This document shows, piece after piece, positions 12,573 to 24,444 of a stretch of DNA of 64,000 nt. The position numbers and the translations under genes were made by a program. Source of the stretch: Pollenia angustigena (lineage: Eukaryota; Arthropoda; Insecta; Diptera; Polleniidae); assembly GCA_930367215.1 (NCBI GenBank), contig OV884056.1, forward strand, positions 50,778,308 to 50,842,307, in the 5' to 3' direction. The notes beneath the pieces are model-generated. The model was given only the letters and a program-made list of their open reading frames with translations, ran no database searches and was not told the DNA's origin. Each line of letters opens with the position of its first letter. The first letter of the stretch is position 1.

Positions 12573-13686
12573 CACTCACAATATTCTGTACGTAAAATTA
12601 ACTGAAATTGTAATATAAAATAAATGAAAATTCAATTAAAAACCGGTCTACTTATTTTTCATTTATTTTTTACAAAAAGTTCATTTAATTTTTACTGTCA
12701 AAAATTCAACACCATATTCCGTAAAATCAAATAAATATTCAGTTATTTTGTAAAATTTTACTGTCAAAAATTCAACACCACATTCAGTAAAAACAATTAA
12801 ATATTCACTTATTATTTAAAATTTTCCTGTAAAAAAATTGACCCCATATTCAGTAAAAACAATTAAATATTCAGTTATTTGATTAATATTCAGTAATTTT
12901 CGTTTACTCCACAAAAGAGCCGAATTTCTTAAAAATACCAGACAGACACCTGTCCGCTTGTTTTTCTTATAAGCGATAGAGGAAGAATATTATTATTTAC
13001 TTACCCTGTTACGCACGTTTGTTTTACTTTTGTTGTACTGACCACGTTGTTTACAGAAGAACTCTCAATTATAAGACACCAGCAGCATGACCGATATGGC
13101 TTCGCAATTATTTTACTTTTAAAATTTGATGTATTTAACTAAATTATATTAAAAAATAGAAAATGGGAACTACCTACACAAAACAAGCAATTCATTTTTT
13201 ATAGATAAGTAAAAATTAATTTTTGGTAGTTAAATTATATAAAATAACTGAATATTTAATTGTTTTTACTTAATATGGCGTTAAATTTTTGACAGTAAAA
13301 TTTTATAAAATAACTGCAAATTTATTTGTTTTTACGGAATATGTAGTTAATTTTTTGACAATTAATTTATATAAGATAACTGAATACTCATTCGTTTTTA
13401 CGGAATTCGCGGTTGAATTTTTGACAGTAAAGATTAAATGAACTTTTCGTTGCTTTAAATTACATTTTTATTTAATTTATCATAAAGAAGAATTTAACTC
13501 AATCAACGGACAATATTAACTGCAACTGAAAATCCGTACTAATATGCACTTAGTTTTTTGAATAACTGTTAGAATCAGTTAAAAATAAATTTGCTTGGAA
13601 TTTTAAATGTTTATTTATTTAAAAATGACTGAACGGAATACTTCCTAAATAAACTACAGTCCGTTACTGTAATAATATTGTGAGTG
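12573..13686. mobile_element. Foldback element with 66-bp subterminal repeats
   Basis: Outer ends CACTCACAATATT and AATATTGTGAGTG are perfect inverted repeats flanked by TA on both sides. Inside the left arm a unit of about 66 bp beginning 'ctgtcaaaaattcaacacca' occurs three times (12695, 12761 and about 12827). The right arm carries about three more copies in inverse orientation ('aaatttttgacagtaaa'), giving a foldback layout. The centre (about 12990-13170) is shared with 54248-54425, where the arms differ. No transposase is present. Confidence 0.8.
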
Positions 13687-14488
13687 TAAAAGTATTGCAG
13701 CAAATATTGAATTATGAGAAATATACAATTATGGAAAATATTTCTTGTTAGAAGTTAGTTAACTTTTTTCTATACAGTTCTAGAAAAACTCAAAAAATAT
13801 TTTATTTTCACCTTCATTCTAAATGTCTGTATAGCTACAAAGTGTAAGATCTCGAAATCATGTGAACTCCCTGACTTTTTAGTATTATAATTTTGCTAAT
13901 GGGATAGAAATTGATTATAAAGTAATAAAACGTAAACAATATTAACTAAAGTAAAAAAGAAAGAAAATATCTATACATGCAACATATTTGTGGTTTTTGC
14001 GACGGATGCTTGGCCATCACATAAATTTCCATGGCCAATAGCTGCAGCCATATTAAAGTGAACTCAATCGCCACCTTATTCAAATTTATTTTTTACGTTT
14101 CTTGTTTTCCTTTATAAAATATTTTCATTTTCGATTTTTTCTTGCAAATTACGTGATTTCAATTCATGTTTATCATCAAGTGTTTATTCGGTACATCAAG
14201 TGACCATGATTGCCAAAGCAAGTTTAGTTTTTTTCGCTTAAACATAACGAGAAACCCTAAAATTAGCTTTAAGGAATTAACCGCAAACATGAAGTTAAAT
14301 AAGTGCCAGAGTATTTCAAAAAGGCGTTTGTTAGTAGGAATAATATATTTTTTTGATGGCAATGCGTATTATATAAATAAGCTTAATAAACTAAAAGGTT
14401 TTTATACTGAAACTTCTAGTAACTAGTCTAGCTAATAGTCTAGAAGCATTGTGTCTATCCTTATATTCTCTTTATAGTTTTCAAAACC
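13687..14488. other. No recognised feature
   Basis: AT-rich sequence with short frames on both strands around 14160-14430 that resemble no family I know. A small 'tagtctagctaatagtctag' repeat precedes the minisatellite. Confidence 0.45.
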
Positions 14489-15503
14489 ATAGCCATGTCA
14501 CACCTAAGTCATAAGTCAAGACATAGTCATAGTCAAGTAATCGCCATAGCCAATTTATAGTGAAGTCATAGTCAAGTCAAAGTCAAGACATAGTCATAGT
14601 CAAGTAATCGTCATAGTCAATTTATAGTGAAGTCATAGTCAAGTCAAAGTCAAAGTCAAGTCATAGTCATAGTTAAGTCATAGTCAAGTCATAGCCAAGT
14701 CATAATCAAGTTATAGTCAAGTCATAGTCATAGTTAAGTCATAGTCAAGTCATAGTCAAGTCATAGTCAAGTCATAGTCAAGTCATAGTCAAGGCATAGT
14801 CAAGTCAAAGTCAATTCATGAAGTCATAGTCAATTCATAGTGAAGTCCTAGTCAAGTCAAAGTTAAGTCATGGTCAAGTCATAGTCATAGTTAAGTCATA
14901 GTCAAGTCATAGTCATATTTAAGTCATAGTCAAGTCAAAGTCAAGTCATAGTCAAGTCATAGTCAAGTCATAGTCACGACATAGTCAAGCTATAGTCAAG
15001 TCAAGGTCAAGTCATACTCAAGTAATAGTCAATTTATAGTCAAGTCATAGTTAAGTCCTAGTCAAGTCATAGTCAAGTCATAGTCAAGTTATAGCCAAGT
15101 CATAGTCAGGTCATAGGCAAGTCATAGTCAAGTCATAGTCAAGTCATAGTCAAGTCATAGTCAAGTCATAGTCAAGTCATAGTCAAGTCATAGTCAAGTC
15201 ATAGTCAAGTCATAGTCAAGTCATAGTCAAGTCATAGTCAAGTCATAGTCAAGTCATAGTCAAGTCATAGTCAAGTCATAGTCAAGTCATAGTCAAGTCA
15301 TAGTCAAGTCATAGTCAAGTCATAGTCAAGTCAAGGTCAAGTCATAGTAAAGTTATAGTCAAGTCATAGTTAAGGCATATTCAAGTCATAATCAAGACAA
15401 AGTCAATTCATAGTCAAGTCATAATCAAGTCATAGTCAAGTCATAGTCAAATCATAGTCAAGTCATACGCAAGGCATATTCAAGTCATATTCAAGTCAGA
15501 GTA
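14489..15503. repeat. 11-bp minisatellite array 1 (TCATAGTCAAG)
   Basis: A tandem array of the 11-bp unit TCATAGTCAAG. The flanks are degenerate, with substitutions and shortened TCATAG insertions. The core at about 15118-15333 has nearly 20 identical units in a row. Because 11 is not a multiple of 3 and the unit contains TAG, it cannot encode a long repeat protein in this orientation. A second array with the same unit and orientation begins 1.4 kb downstream. Confidence 0.97.
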
Positions 15504-16918
15504 ATATTCAACTAAGACCGAAACTGTAGTTACTTTAATACCTTAATAAAATAGCTCGTCAAGTGTGGTAGTGGTGTGCTATATTAAATATTAATGTATT
15601 TTTTTTTTTTTTTTGATTTATTTTGTTTGACGTGATTTAGTATTCATTGAAATAATTTTTAATTGAAATTATGGTAATAAATATTGCTGGGTCAATAAAA
15701 TCATAATTTTTAACTCTTCATTACTTATTTGGTAGCAAGTACTGACTAAAAATGTATTTTATTCAAAAATTAAAATAACCTGATATCACTGACAAAAGTG
15801 CAAGCAAATAAAAAAAAAATAACAAATGATACATTTACAAAGAAATATGTAAATATATTTGATGAATATATTTTCTATCAGCACATCACGTTTTTGCATA
15901 AAATTTGGTAGAAAATGTAAAATAAACGTTGTTAAAAAGAGTTTTCCGCTTTTGAAAGAGTGATGGGACGACAGTCGTAAGTCGGGTGAATGAAACAGCT
16001 TAAAATTTCACTCTCACATATGGCCTGCTGTCGTGAGATCGTGTTAGTAGAATCTAAAGGGTATGTGTCTTTTTACGGTATCCTTCAATTAAATGACCTA
16101 CAAAATTTACTTCTGTTTTCTATTCAATAACTTTTAAAATGAATTTTAATTTATTATATTTGCGTTAGAACTTTGAACTCCGTTAATTAAATTTGCAATA
16201 GATGCTTAAAAAACTGAGTGAATGTGGAGTCGCTTTCCACACATTATACCTTAAAATTATGTGATATTTGGTAGCTCCTAAGAAAACACCCTTTATTTAA
16301 GCAGCAGATTTTCTAAAAATGATAATACGAAATAGATTGTTTCTGATACTCGAAATATTAGTCTCAATTGTTACAAAGAAAATTAATTCTAAATAAAAAA
16401 GGAAATGCCAAAGAATGAACTTATAAATCGAAAAAAATTAAAGAATCAACGATGGCAGACTGATAAAATGATCCCACGTTTTTTTTTTGGCAACTATTAA
16501 AAAAAAAAATTGTACAAAACGGCAACAAACGCTAGAAATGATTTCACTCTAGTTTACAGTTGAATTATTTCAGTTGCTTTCGTTACTATTCACTATTTGT
16601 TGATGTTTTGTTATTGCTATTTGTTGCTTTACTATTTGCTTGAAATTCAGGTTTTTTCCTTTTGAAGCTAGTTTGGCCTTTTTTCGAAAAAATAAAGAAA
16701 AATATTTCGTTGCAAGACAAATCTACTGACGGTCATTTCGACAGGCAAAGATACATTTTAGGTCATAAACAAAAATTAAAGGAATTTATGAAGCCAAACA
16801 AAACAAAAATTATAGGAAAAAAATATAGGAAGCCACTGACACTATCAGAGAACAGGAGCCAAAAGTGCAAATTAAAGGGAATGTTATTCACTTAAAAGCA
16901 AGTTAAATTCAATACAAC
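15504..16918. other. Spacer between the two minisatellite arrays
   Basis: About 1.4 kb of non-repetitive AT-rich DNA, including a T-run near 15600. A 77-codon open frame at 16662-16895 is lysine-rich and matches no family I recognise; I do not call it a gene. The spacer could be an insertion that split one array, but I see no terminal repeats. Confidence 0.5.
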
Positions 16919-18041
16919 TATCAAGTCCTATCTCAGTTATAGTACAGTCAAAATAAAGTAACTGTTAAGTTTTAATCAAGTCATTGCCAATTTAAGTCAT
17001 AGTGAAGTCCGTACGTCAGGTCATTGTCAAGTCAAGTCTTAGTCAAGTAATAGTCAAATCATAGTCAGGCCATAGTCAAGTCTTAGTCAAGTCATAGTCA
17101 AGTCGTAGTCAAATCATAGCCTAGTCTTTGTCAAGTTATAGGTAAGGCATAGTTAAATCATAGCCAAGTCATAGTCAAGTCATTGTCAAATCATAGTGCA
17201 GTCATATTCAGGTCATATTGAGGTCATAATCAAGTTATAATCAACTCAAAATCAACTCATAGTCATGTGATAGTCAAGTCATAGTCACAGTGAAGTCATC
17301 GTCAAGTCATAGTCAAATCATATGCAAGTCATAGTTAATTCATAGTCATAGTCAAGTCATTGTCAAATCATAGTCAAGTCATAGTCAAATCATAGTCAAG
17401 TCATAGTCATAGTCAAGTCATAGTCAAGTCATAGTCAAGTCATAGTCAAGTCATAGTCAAGTCATAGTCAAGTCATAGTCAAGTCATAGTCAAGTCATAG
17501 TCAAGTCATAGTCAAGTCATAGTCAAGTCATAGTCAAGTCATAGTCAAGTCATAGTCAAGTCATAGTCAAGTCATAGTCAAGTCATAGTCAAGTCATAGT
17601 CAAGTCATAGTCAAGTCATAGTCAAGTCATAGTCAAGTCATAGTCAAGTCATAGTCAAGTCATAGTCAAGTCATAGTCAAGTCATAGTCAAGTCATAGTC
17701 AAGTCATAGTCAAGTCATAGTCAAGTCATAGTCAAGTCATAGTCAAGTCATAGTCAAGTCATAGTCAAGTCATAGTCAAGTCATAGTCAAGTCATAGTCA
17801 AGTCATAGTCAAGTCATAGTCAAGTCATAGTCAAGTCATAGTCAAGTCATAGTCAAGTCATAGTCAAGTCATAGTCAAGTCATAGTCAAGTCATAGTCAA
17901 GTCACAGTCAAGTCACAGTCACTTCATATTCAAGTCATAGTCAAATCATAGTCAAATCATAGTCAAGTCATATTCCAGTCATGTTCAGGTCATAGTAAAG
18001 TCAAAATCAACTCATAGTCGTGTCATAGCCAAGCCATAGTT
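16919..18041. repeat. 11-bp minisatellite array 2 (TCATAGTCAAG)
   Basis: Same unit and direction as array 1. The core at about 17408-17904 is a run of roughly 45 nearly identical 11-bp units (about 497 bp). The edges are increasingly variable ('catagtcaaatcatagtc', 'gtcatattcagg'). The pattern of a homogeneous centre and decayed margins is what unequal exchange or slippage produces. Confidence 0.97.
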
Positions 18042-20224
18042 TCCGATTTATTTGCTGAAAATTTATAACTTTTAGGAAATCTTGAGAGAAATTAACTTCT
18101 CTATATAAACTTTTGCTAAATTTGTATCAAGCTTGTTAACGAACTAAGCATACTTTATTCAAAATTTCATACGAAAATATAGTTTAAACAACTTTTGATT
18201 TATTCATAGCTTTCTTTAAATCCAGTAGGATTGTTTGGTTTTCATTTCAACAAATTTCTAACTTCGATAAATACTGGCTAATTTTGGTTAACTGACTAAA
18301 ACAGATGCGTAACTAGTAAAAAATAACTTTAAAGATAAATATATAAATAAATAAATAAAAAATATAAATTTCATGCCAGTTTAACCCAAAATCTAGTTAA
18401 TACCAGTTTTGGAATTAAATTATGGTTTTCTTTTGATTTTAAACATTTTGCCAGTTAGAGCGTGTCGAGTGTTAAATAATTATATACTTAAACTATCAAT
18501 AAGGATTAAATTAACATGTGGCAAGCTCTTGTTTTTGTCGCAAATACTTATACGCCTGCAGGTTTGATGGACTGGAAATTACGATAAGAAAATATGTACA
18601 TGGAAAAAGTAATGATGTTTGCATTCAGCAAACGCTTTATTAAGAAGAAGAAAAAATGTAACGAAAAAAGGAACAGTACTGTGGTAAAGTCAGCATTAGT
18701 GTCAATGGCAATAAGTGTATTGACAGTTAAATTTGAAATGCGTGTTTTAGACCTGAAGCTGGATCTTAAAATAGAAAAATAAATTTAAATACTACTTAGC
18801 GTTCTTTTTTTTATTTTGTCTTCGCAAAAACAAAGTTTATGAAAAGACATAATAAAGCTTTATGAATATTCCGACTTGTTTCCTGTAAAAGCTGTTATGT
18901 GTGTGAGGCTTTTAATAAAGTATTTAGAAGTTTACAGCCCGATTGTTTTAGAAAATCTGGTGCAGTAACATGCGTATTCGTGCGTGCATTTATATAATTT
19001 GTCTGTTACCATATTGGGATTATAATTTATTTGGTTTGGTTTTTTATTCTTAGAAATGTTAAACTTTTTAAATGTTTTAGCAATAAATTTTGCTGTTAAC
19101 AAACATTTAGTTTCAGTGAATTGAAAAAAATATTTTAATTGCACGTTGTAAAATATTTTAATTGTACGTTCTAACGAGTATAATTTTCAAAATTAAATTG
19201 CAAGATTGTACTTCTTTAACACTTTTCAGTGATGCCACAAAGTATTCCCCTCCGTGCTAATAATTTTGAAATCTAAATTGACCGTTAAAGAAAATAAGTT
19301 TCCTAAAAATTTGGATATTTATATTATTCTGGGAATCGGGATTCTGTTAATCCTAAAAGGTTCGAGATTTTTGAAAACGTTATTGAACATTTGACATTCC
19401 TGTGCGCATATTCTGTAGCTCTCGCGACGAGAAACATTTTGATTGAAATGTGTGAACTGAAACAAAAATGTCATATATTGAAACAAACTAAACCGTGTCT
19501 AGAATTTCTTTTGGCGAGTAATAGCTGTCACGTAAGGAAATTACTCGCCAATTCACAGAAAAAGTGTGTGTAACATTTTTGTGAGAAAAGTTATCGCTTT
19601 GAATTTTCAAATAAACGTACGAATAAATATGGGGCGAAAAAAATTTAACACTAAAAAACAATTAAAAATGCAAAGAATAATAAAAATAACATTTTGTTCT
19701 TGTCACATTTTTTTTTTTTGTTTAATTATTTTGCTTTTATCATTTTTATAGAATACACGATTGTTTTCAAAACGAGTTTAAAAACAACAAACATGAAAGT
19801 CGCACTTTACATAATTTGCCGACGGTTGTATTTTCGCCGCCGTCCTTAAAAAATTTTAAATTTTGTTAAATTTTGGTCGTCGGTAACGATATGCGTTTGC
19901 AACGTCTGCAATGTCACATCGGTTCGACATGAGCTACAGACACAGTTTTTCTCACTTTTCGAGAAACGATGGAATATTTTGTTTAACATCTTTTCGATGC
20001 GAGTAGCTCTCACTAAACTTACAGAACATGGGACCTGATTTGAGGTTGAGTTTATGGCAAGTGATTTTGTTGGTTACATGGTGATTTTTTCATAAATTGA
20101 GAATGATCCTTCCATTTTAGTTGGTGATTATATGCAGCTAAGCCTGTTTATTTATAGGAATTTCAATGTCTGTATTCCGGATGGGGACCACTGAGCATAC
20201 CAATCTGGAATTTAAGAGATTGCA
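18042..20224. other. No recognised gene
   Basis: AT-rich sequence with short chance frames. It contains the perfect hairpin at 19511-19551 and the G+C-richer words 'gccgacgg' and 'cgtcgg' near 19820 and 19880. No family is recognised. Confidence 0.45.
19511..19551. repeat. Perfect 12-bp stem hairpin
   Basis: TTGGCGAGTAAT at 19511-19522 is exactly mirrored by ATTACTCGCCAA at 19540-19551, with a 17-base loop. No terminator or RNA gene context explains it. Confidence 0.8.
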
Positions 20225-20690
20225 GGTTAAGAGTGATTTCCCGATGGTTCAAAACAGAGAAATGGTGATACCTGTTCGGATATATTTCAGCAAAATTTTT
20301 AAAAACGGCTTCTTATTTATGTGTGAACAACCAACGATTTTAAAATCGAAAGCTTACGCCATCCTCAAATGTGCTAGGCATTGATTGTGGTGAAACGTAT
20401 GCTGTTTAATGCTATTCGTAATGTCTAATAGTCAGGCGGCACCTATAGGGCAAGGCTCTTTTGAGGTAAAGTTAAAGGTGGCCATGGACTATGTTCAATC
20501 TCTTAATGATCTAGGGAAACACAACGATCTGACTTTATTTTAGGTTTCTGGCCAAGTGGATCTTTAAGGCAATGAAAATTAGGACTTCTTGGGAAATAAA
20601 GGCGCTCACCGCCTATTATTAGGTCTTGAGCCCTTTTTAATTACCCTGCTGGCAACATAAGGGGGTCGGTAAAATCGGGCCCTAATCGGA
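20225..20690 (+). pseudogene. Jockey-type LINE RNase H relic
   Basis: Plus-strand reading gives PDGSKQRNG, matching the DGS motif that opens the RNase H domain of Jockey/I-type non-LTR retrotransposons. About 240 bp on comes SLNDLGKHNDLTLF, a stop, then VSGQVDL, a stop, and GNEN, where active relatives carry a WVPGH...GNE(K/R)AD motif. Then comes GNKGAHRLLLGLEPFLI, matching the usual 'KGA...GPEPF' stretch. Multiple stops and frame changes show it is long dead. The reverse transcriptase part is absent. Confidence 0.72.
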
Positions 20691-20756
20691 GTTCATCCGT
20701 CTATGAACAAATACTCCTGGGTTTTGACAAACTAAAACAGTTGTCAACTTATAAAC

Positions 20757-20872
20757 AGCCCAATTATGAATCAAAATTCCCCACTAGTTTTTCCCTTTTC
20801 CCATTTTTACAATTGAATTAACAATGGGAGAAGGGAGAAAACTCCCGGGGAATTTTTATTCATAATTGGGCT
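20757..20872. mobile_element. Near-perfect snap-back element (116 bp)
   Basis: Left arm AGCCCAATTATGAATCAAAA continuing to 'ttcccc...tttttccc'; the right arm is its reverse complement with few mismatches, ending in CATAATTGGGCT. The arms are about 48 bp with a short spacer, so the whole piece folds into one hairpin. This is typical of a tiny MITE. No clear target duplication. Confidence 0.75.
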
Positions 20873-20918
20873 GAAAGTTGTAAATAACTTAAGTTACTTT
20901 AATCACATTTATATCAGA

Positions 20919-21062
20919 TATCATCAGTTTATTTTAGTTTAAAGATATTATACAAATAAAACTGTTAAGTGAATAAGAATTACAAAGTAAAACTGAGTTA
21001 CTTGTAACAATATCATAGCTTAAACAAAAACAACAACAAACAGTGAGTTTATCTTTTCTTAC
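20919..21062 (-). mobile_element. Truncated copy of the hammerhead retroposon family
   Basis: This stretch matches only the part of the family that is 5' on the minus strand: from TGTAAGAAAAGATAAACTC through 'tgttacaagtaa' to the TGATGA word. It breaks off just where the ribozyme core would begin. Same orientation as copies at 49833, 50777 and 60007. No ribozyme is present. Confidence 0.65.
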
Positions 21063-21484
21063 AGTCCCGCCACAATTTCAATTGTTGCCATTTTACGTCT
21101 TAAAAAATTAAATAATAACATTCTGCTTTTTATTACACACTCTGTACACAAGTTATTACTATGTTCAAACAACAAACAATTAGCTCGTGAAGACTTTTGT
21201 TCTAAATGAAGTTCAATTGTAGAACGCAGAAAAAAATTCTCTTAATTTTTTTTTCTCAATTATACCATTATTCAAAAATAAAATCAGGTTTAATTAAAAT
21301 TTTTATAAAGTGAATTAACCGTTTACTTATATCAACAACATAACGGCTGAGCACTTTGGTAATATCAAAAAATATTTAATTGATATCATTAATTTATTTT
21401 TTACTGGTACAAAATTTTTTATTGAAATCATATTTTTTTGTGAACTTTATAAGGCACCATTTAGACTTCAATCGTAAGTGTTTA
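21063..21484. other. No recognised feature
   Basis: AT-rich sequence; nothing recognised. Confidence 0.45.
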
Positions 21485-21486
21485 TA

Positions 21487-22543
21487 CACTGAAAGAATTT
21501 TCTTCACAGATCCAATGGATTTTGACATTAATCCAATGAAAAATTACATTAAAAGTCAACCTATGTAACACTTCATTGGATTAATGAAGAATGGTACATT
21601 GGCCCCCCTTTAATGAAATGTTTCATAAAATCAATGAAAATTTTGCATTATTTTAATGTCACGATTAAAGAATTTTTTTTTTTATTTTAATACATATAAA
21701 TGTTTTTATATTTGAATGAAATTTTTAATTTATTTTATCCATTTTTTCAATGTGCGTTTTGTTTTGTTGTGATTTTTATTTTTTTTTTTTTATTCCTGTT
21801 TCAAAGCATCAAGTTTTATTAATTTTATTTCGTTTTTATATTTCGTTTAAATCATGTTAAGTTCTACTTTCATAAGCTAACCTTGTAAGTTAATTATACT
21901 AAATACATTTTTCACCCCGCGACGACCTTCATCGATCTGCCTTCTATCCTTTTTTCTGGCTTGTACTACTGCGAAAATTTTGTGTATTTAAATTACCAAT
22001 TACAGAAAAAAGAATGTGAGAATATTTCTTACATTTAGCTAAAATCAGTATTTCGTTATCGTAATGAATTTTTTTCATAAATGTTATGAAACATTAAATT
22101 TACAATTTTTTTCATATATTTTCATTAAAAAAACTTTTTACAACAGTTATAGGAAGAAGATTTTTTTGAAGTTATAGAAACTCATCTTGTTTTCATTGAT
22201 TTAGTGACATTTATCATGGAAAATATGAAGTTACAAAACTTTCCTTTTTTTATATACTTTAAAATATATTAATATTTTAATTAATAGTTCATTTTAATCT
22301 TAAAAAACCTATTGAAATTATGTATTACAATAAGTTGAATTTTTCTTTTTAAAGAGATTTTAAGTTGTCATTAATTTAATATAATGTTAACGAAATTACG
22401 AAACTCAATTTCGTAGTGTTTATGAAATTGTTTCATTATATTTGTAAAATTTCAATCCCTTAATGAAAATTTTCATTGGATTAATGAAAAAAAAATTTAA
22501 TGAAATTGATTCATTAGATTTATGAAGCATAATTCGTTCAGTG
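21487..22543. mobile_element. Long relative of the CACTGAAAAAATTTTC element
   Basis: Begins CACTGAAAGAATTTTCTTC and ends with the diverged mirror (ATTCGTTCAGTG), flanked by TA on each side (21485-21486 and 22544-22545). The first 180 bp closely match the MITE at 1948-2226, including 'caacctatgtaac' and 'tttcataaaatcaatg'. The 1057-bp body is AT-rich without a recognisable transposase. TA flanks suggest the Tc1/mariner type. Confidence 0.75.
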
Positions 22544-22545
22544 TA

Positions 22546-23639
22546 GTACAGTTTTCCCTTTCACTGCAGATCTTTATACAGCTTAATTTTTGAAGATCTC
22601 TAAATAACTCGACCATGGAATTATTTACTCTAAATTTATTTAAAATTCAAGATATTCCTAAGGTTTAATTGCCAGTCCTCATATATCCAAGTTTTCACTC
22701 CAAGATCTGATTCTTATATAGTCAAAATAGTTATTAAAACAAAATATATATAAACATTTGGAAAATAGCATTACAAAATCTAATCACCAATTCTGTATTT
22801 ATTGTTCTCTTTACAGGTATGTACCAAAATAAAAGCCATTAACAGAAACCGAATCATATTTAATCCGTAAGTCTCTGAAAATAAATGTAACAATCTGTGA
22901 ACAAAATAAAAATTGTTAAGCCATTAAGTTTTAAATTAATGTTGTGCGAACATCTCAAAATATTTTAGAATAAAATGTATAAAGTCCAATTGAAATCAGA
23001 TATATAGACTTACCGTCAATCAGAAAAGTACGTGACCCAAAAGCAAAATATGTATTATAAAAACTAAGCAAAATATATGTTTATCCTGGTCGTCCGGCCT
23101 CCACTTTGCAACAGCAGCAACAGGTTTTATTGCTGTTGGAGAACAAATGAAAAAAATAAAATAAAATGTTGAAAAAAAAAACAAAAAATTGCAATACATA
23201 TTTATATAAAGCAACTGAGTATCTGTATATATGTACCTACATATAGATATTCCTTATGCCTGTTTTGCCACCGAAAGCAACATCTACCCTGCAACAACTT
23301 GTCCAAAAAATAAAAGAGCATAAAAGTTGCATGATAAAATGTCATTGAACTTGAGACAAAATATAAAAATAAAACACACAACGGTTATGATCTGCTAACA
23401 GAGTTACAGGAATAGTGATCAATATTCCAAGGCCACTAAATTTCAATTTCGTGACGCCGCCAGTTTCAATGAATTTGGGATAATATTAAAATTTAAGCGG
23501 CAGTTTAATTTAAAAAAGCGCAAGGAAACTTTGAGTGGGTGGAAATTTTTTTTTAATCAGTTATTGCTAACAATATTTTAGCCAAATTGGGTTATAATTT
23601 TAAAACACTTTTATTTAAATCGGACATCAATTTGTATTT
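22546..23639. other. No recognised feature
   Basis: AT-rich sequence with a small 'gcaacagcagcaac' patch near 23108. Nothing recognised. Confidence 0.45.
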
Positions 23640-24436
23640 AATCGTATTTCAATAAAAGTTTTAAATTATGGACTTGATCGTAGGTCTTTCGAAAATGTAG
23701 TAGAGCTTATTATATATTCTACTTTATACTATTTATACTTTTTTACGTTTTTATATGGTCCAATTTTGAATTACATCGTTGATTTTTTTTATCAATCTTA
23801 AGTCTTCGTGTAATGCCATTTTGATTTAATTGCAGGTTTATATTAAACCCAAGTTTAGCTTCCCCCGTAGGTCTTCATATAGTCCAATTATAGTTTCAAT
23901 CGTATTCGATTGTATAGTTTAAATCTTGCTTCAATCAAAGGGATTTATGTAGTCTAACTTTCGCTTCAATAGTAAGTCTTAATATAGTCCAAATTTTTTA
24001 ATTATAGAGGTTTACACGATCCAACAGTAACCTTATTTGTAGGTCTGTAAATGTCCAATTTAATCTTCAATTGTAGATCTTTTAAGATCTAATATTTAGT
24101 CAATTTTAGGGCCTTCACTCAAAAGAAAAATCAATCCATCCGTACTCAAATCAATCCGAAGCGGTATTAATAGTACGGTTAGAACGGATTTTCTTGAATC
24201 AAGTACAGAACGATTGATTCAAGTACGGATTTATAATCGCGAAATCAAATATAAGCTACAATAGGGATGTATGTAGTCAAATTTAATTGTAGGGGCTATG
24301 AGGGGTCCCAGTTTAACTTCAATTGTAGGTTTGTATAAAGGTTAATTTTGGCTGCAATCGTTTATCATTGCATTAATTAATTTCGGCTTAAATCGAAGAT
24401 CTTTTTAAAAAAGCACTTTTCAACCTTATTATGTAA
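23640..24436. repeat. Old degenerate tandem array ('caatcgtaggtctt...')
   Basis: A degenerate unit of roughly 45 bp recurs: about 'ttcaattgtaggtctttat' then 'atagtccaatttaagct'. Examples are near 23680, 23870, 23930, 23970, 24040, 24290 and 24330. A family P fragment interrupts it (24115-24245) and a hAT-type element ends it (24445). The same words continue near 27190-27270, 28140-28520, 28826-28880 and 29790-29880. Confidence 0.55.
24115..24245 (-). mobile_element. Family P fragment (end piece)
   Basis: Starts CACTCAAAAGAAAAATCAATC then 'catccgtactcaaatcaatcc', 'gcggtattaatagtacgg', and ends near 'aatcgcgaaat'. This matches the terminal segment of family P seen at 31385-31500 and, inverted, at 63480-63598. 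Only this end is present. Confidence 0.7.
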
Positions 24437-24444
24437 GTCGTTGT

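Noticed and set aside
14489..18041. CRISPR-like regular repeats
   Set aside because: The units are 11 bp, contiguous, and have no spacers. This is a minisatellite in eukaryotic DNA.
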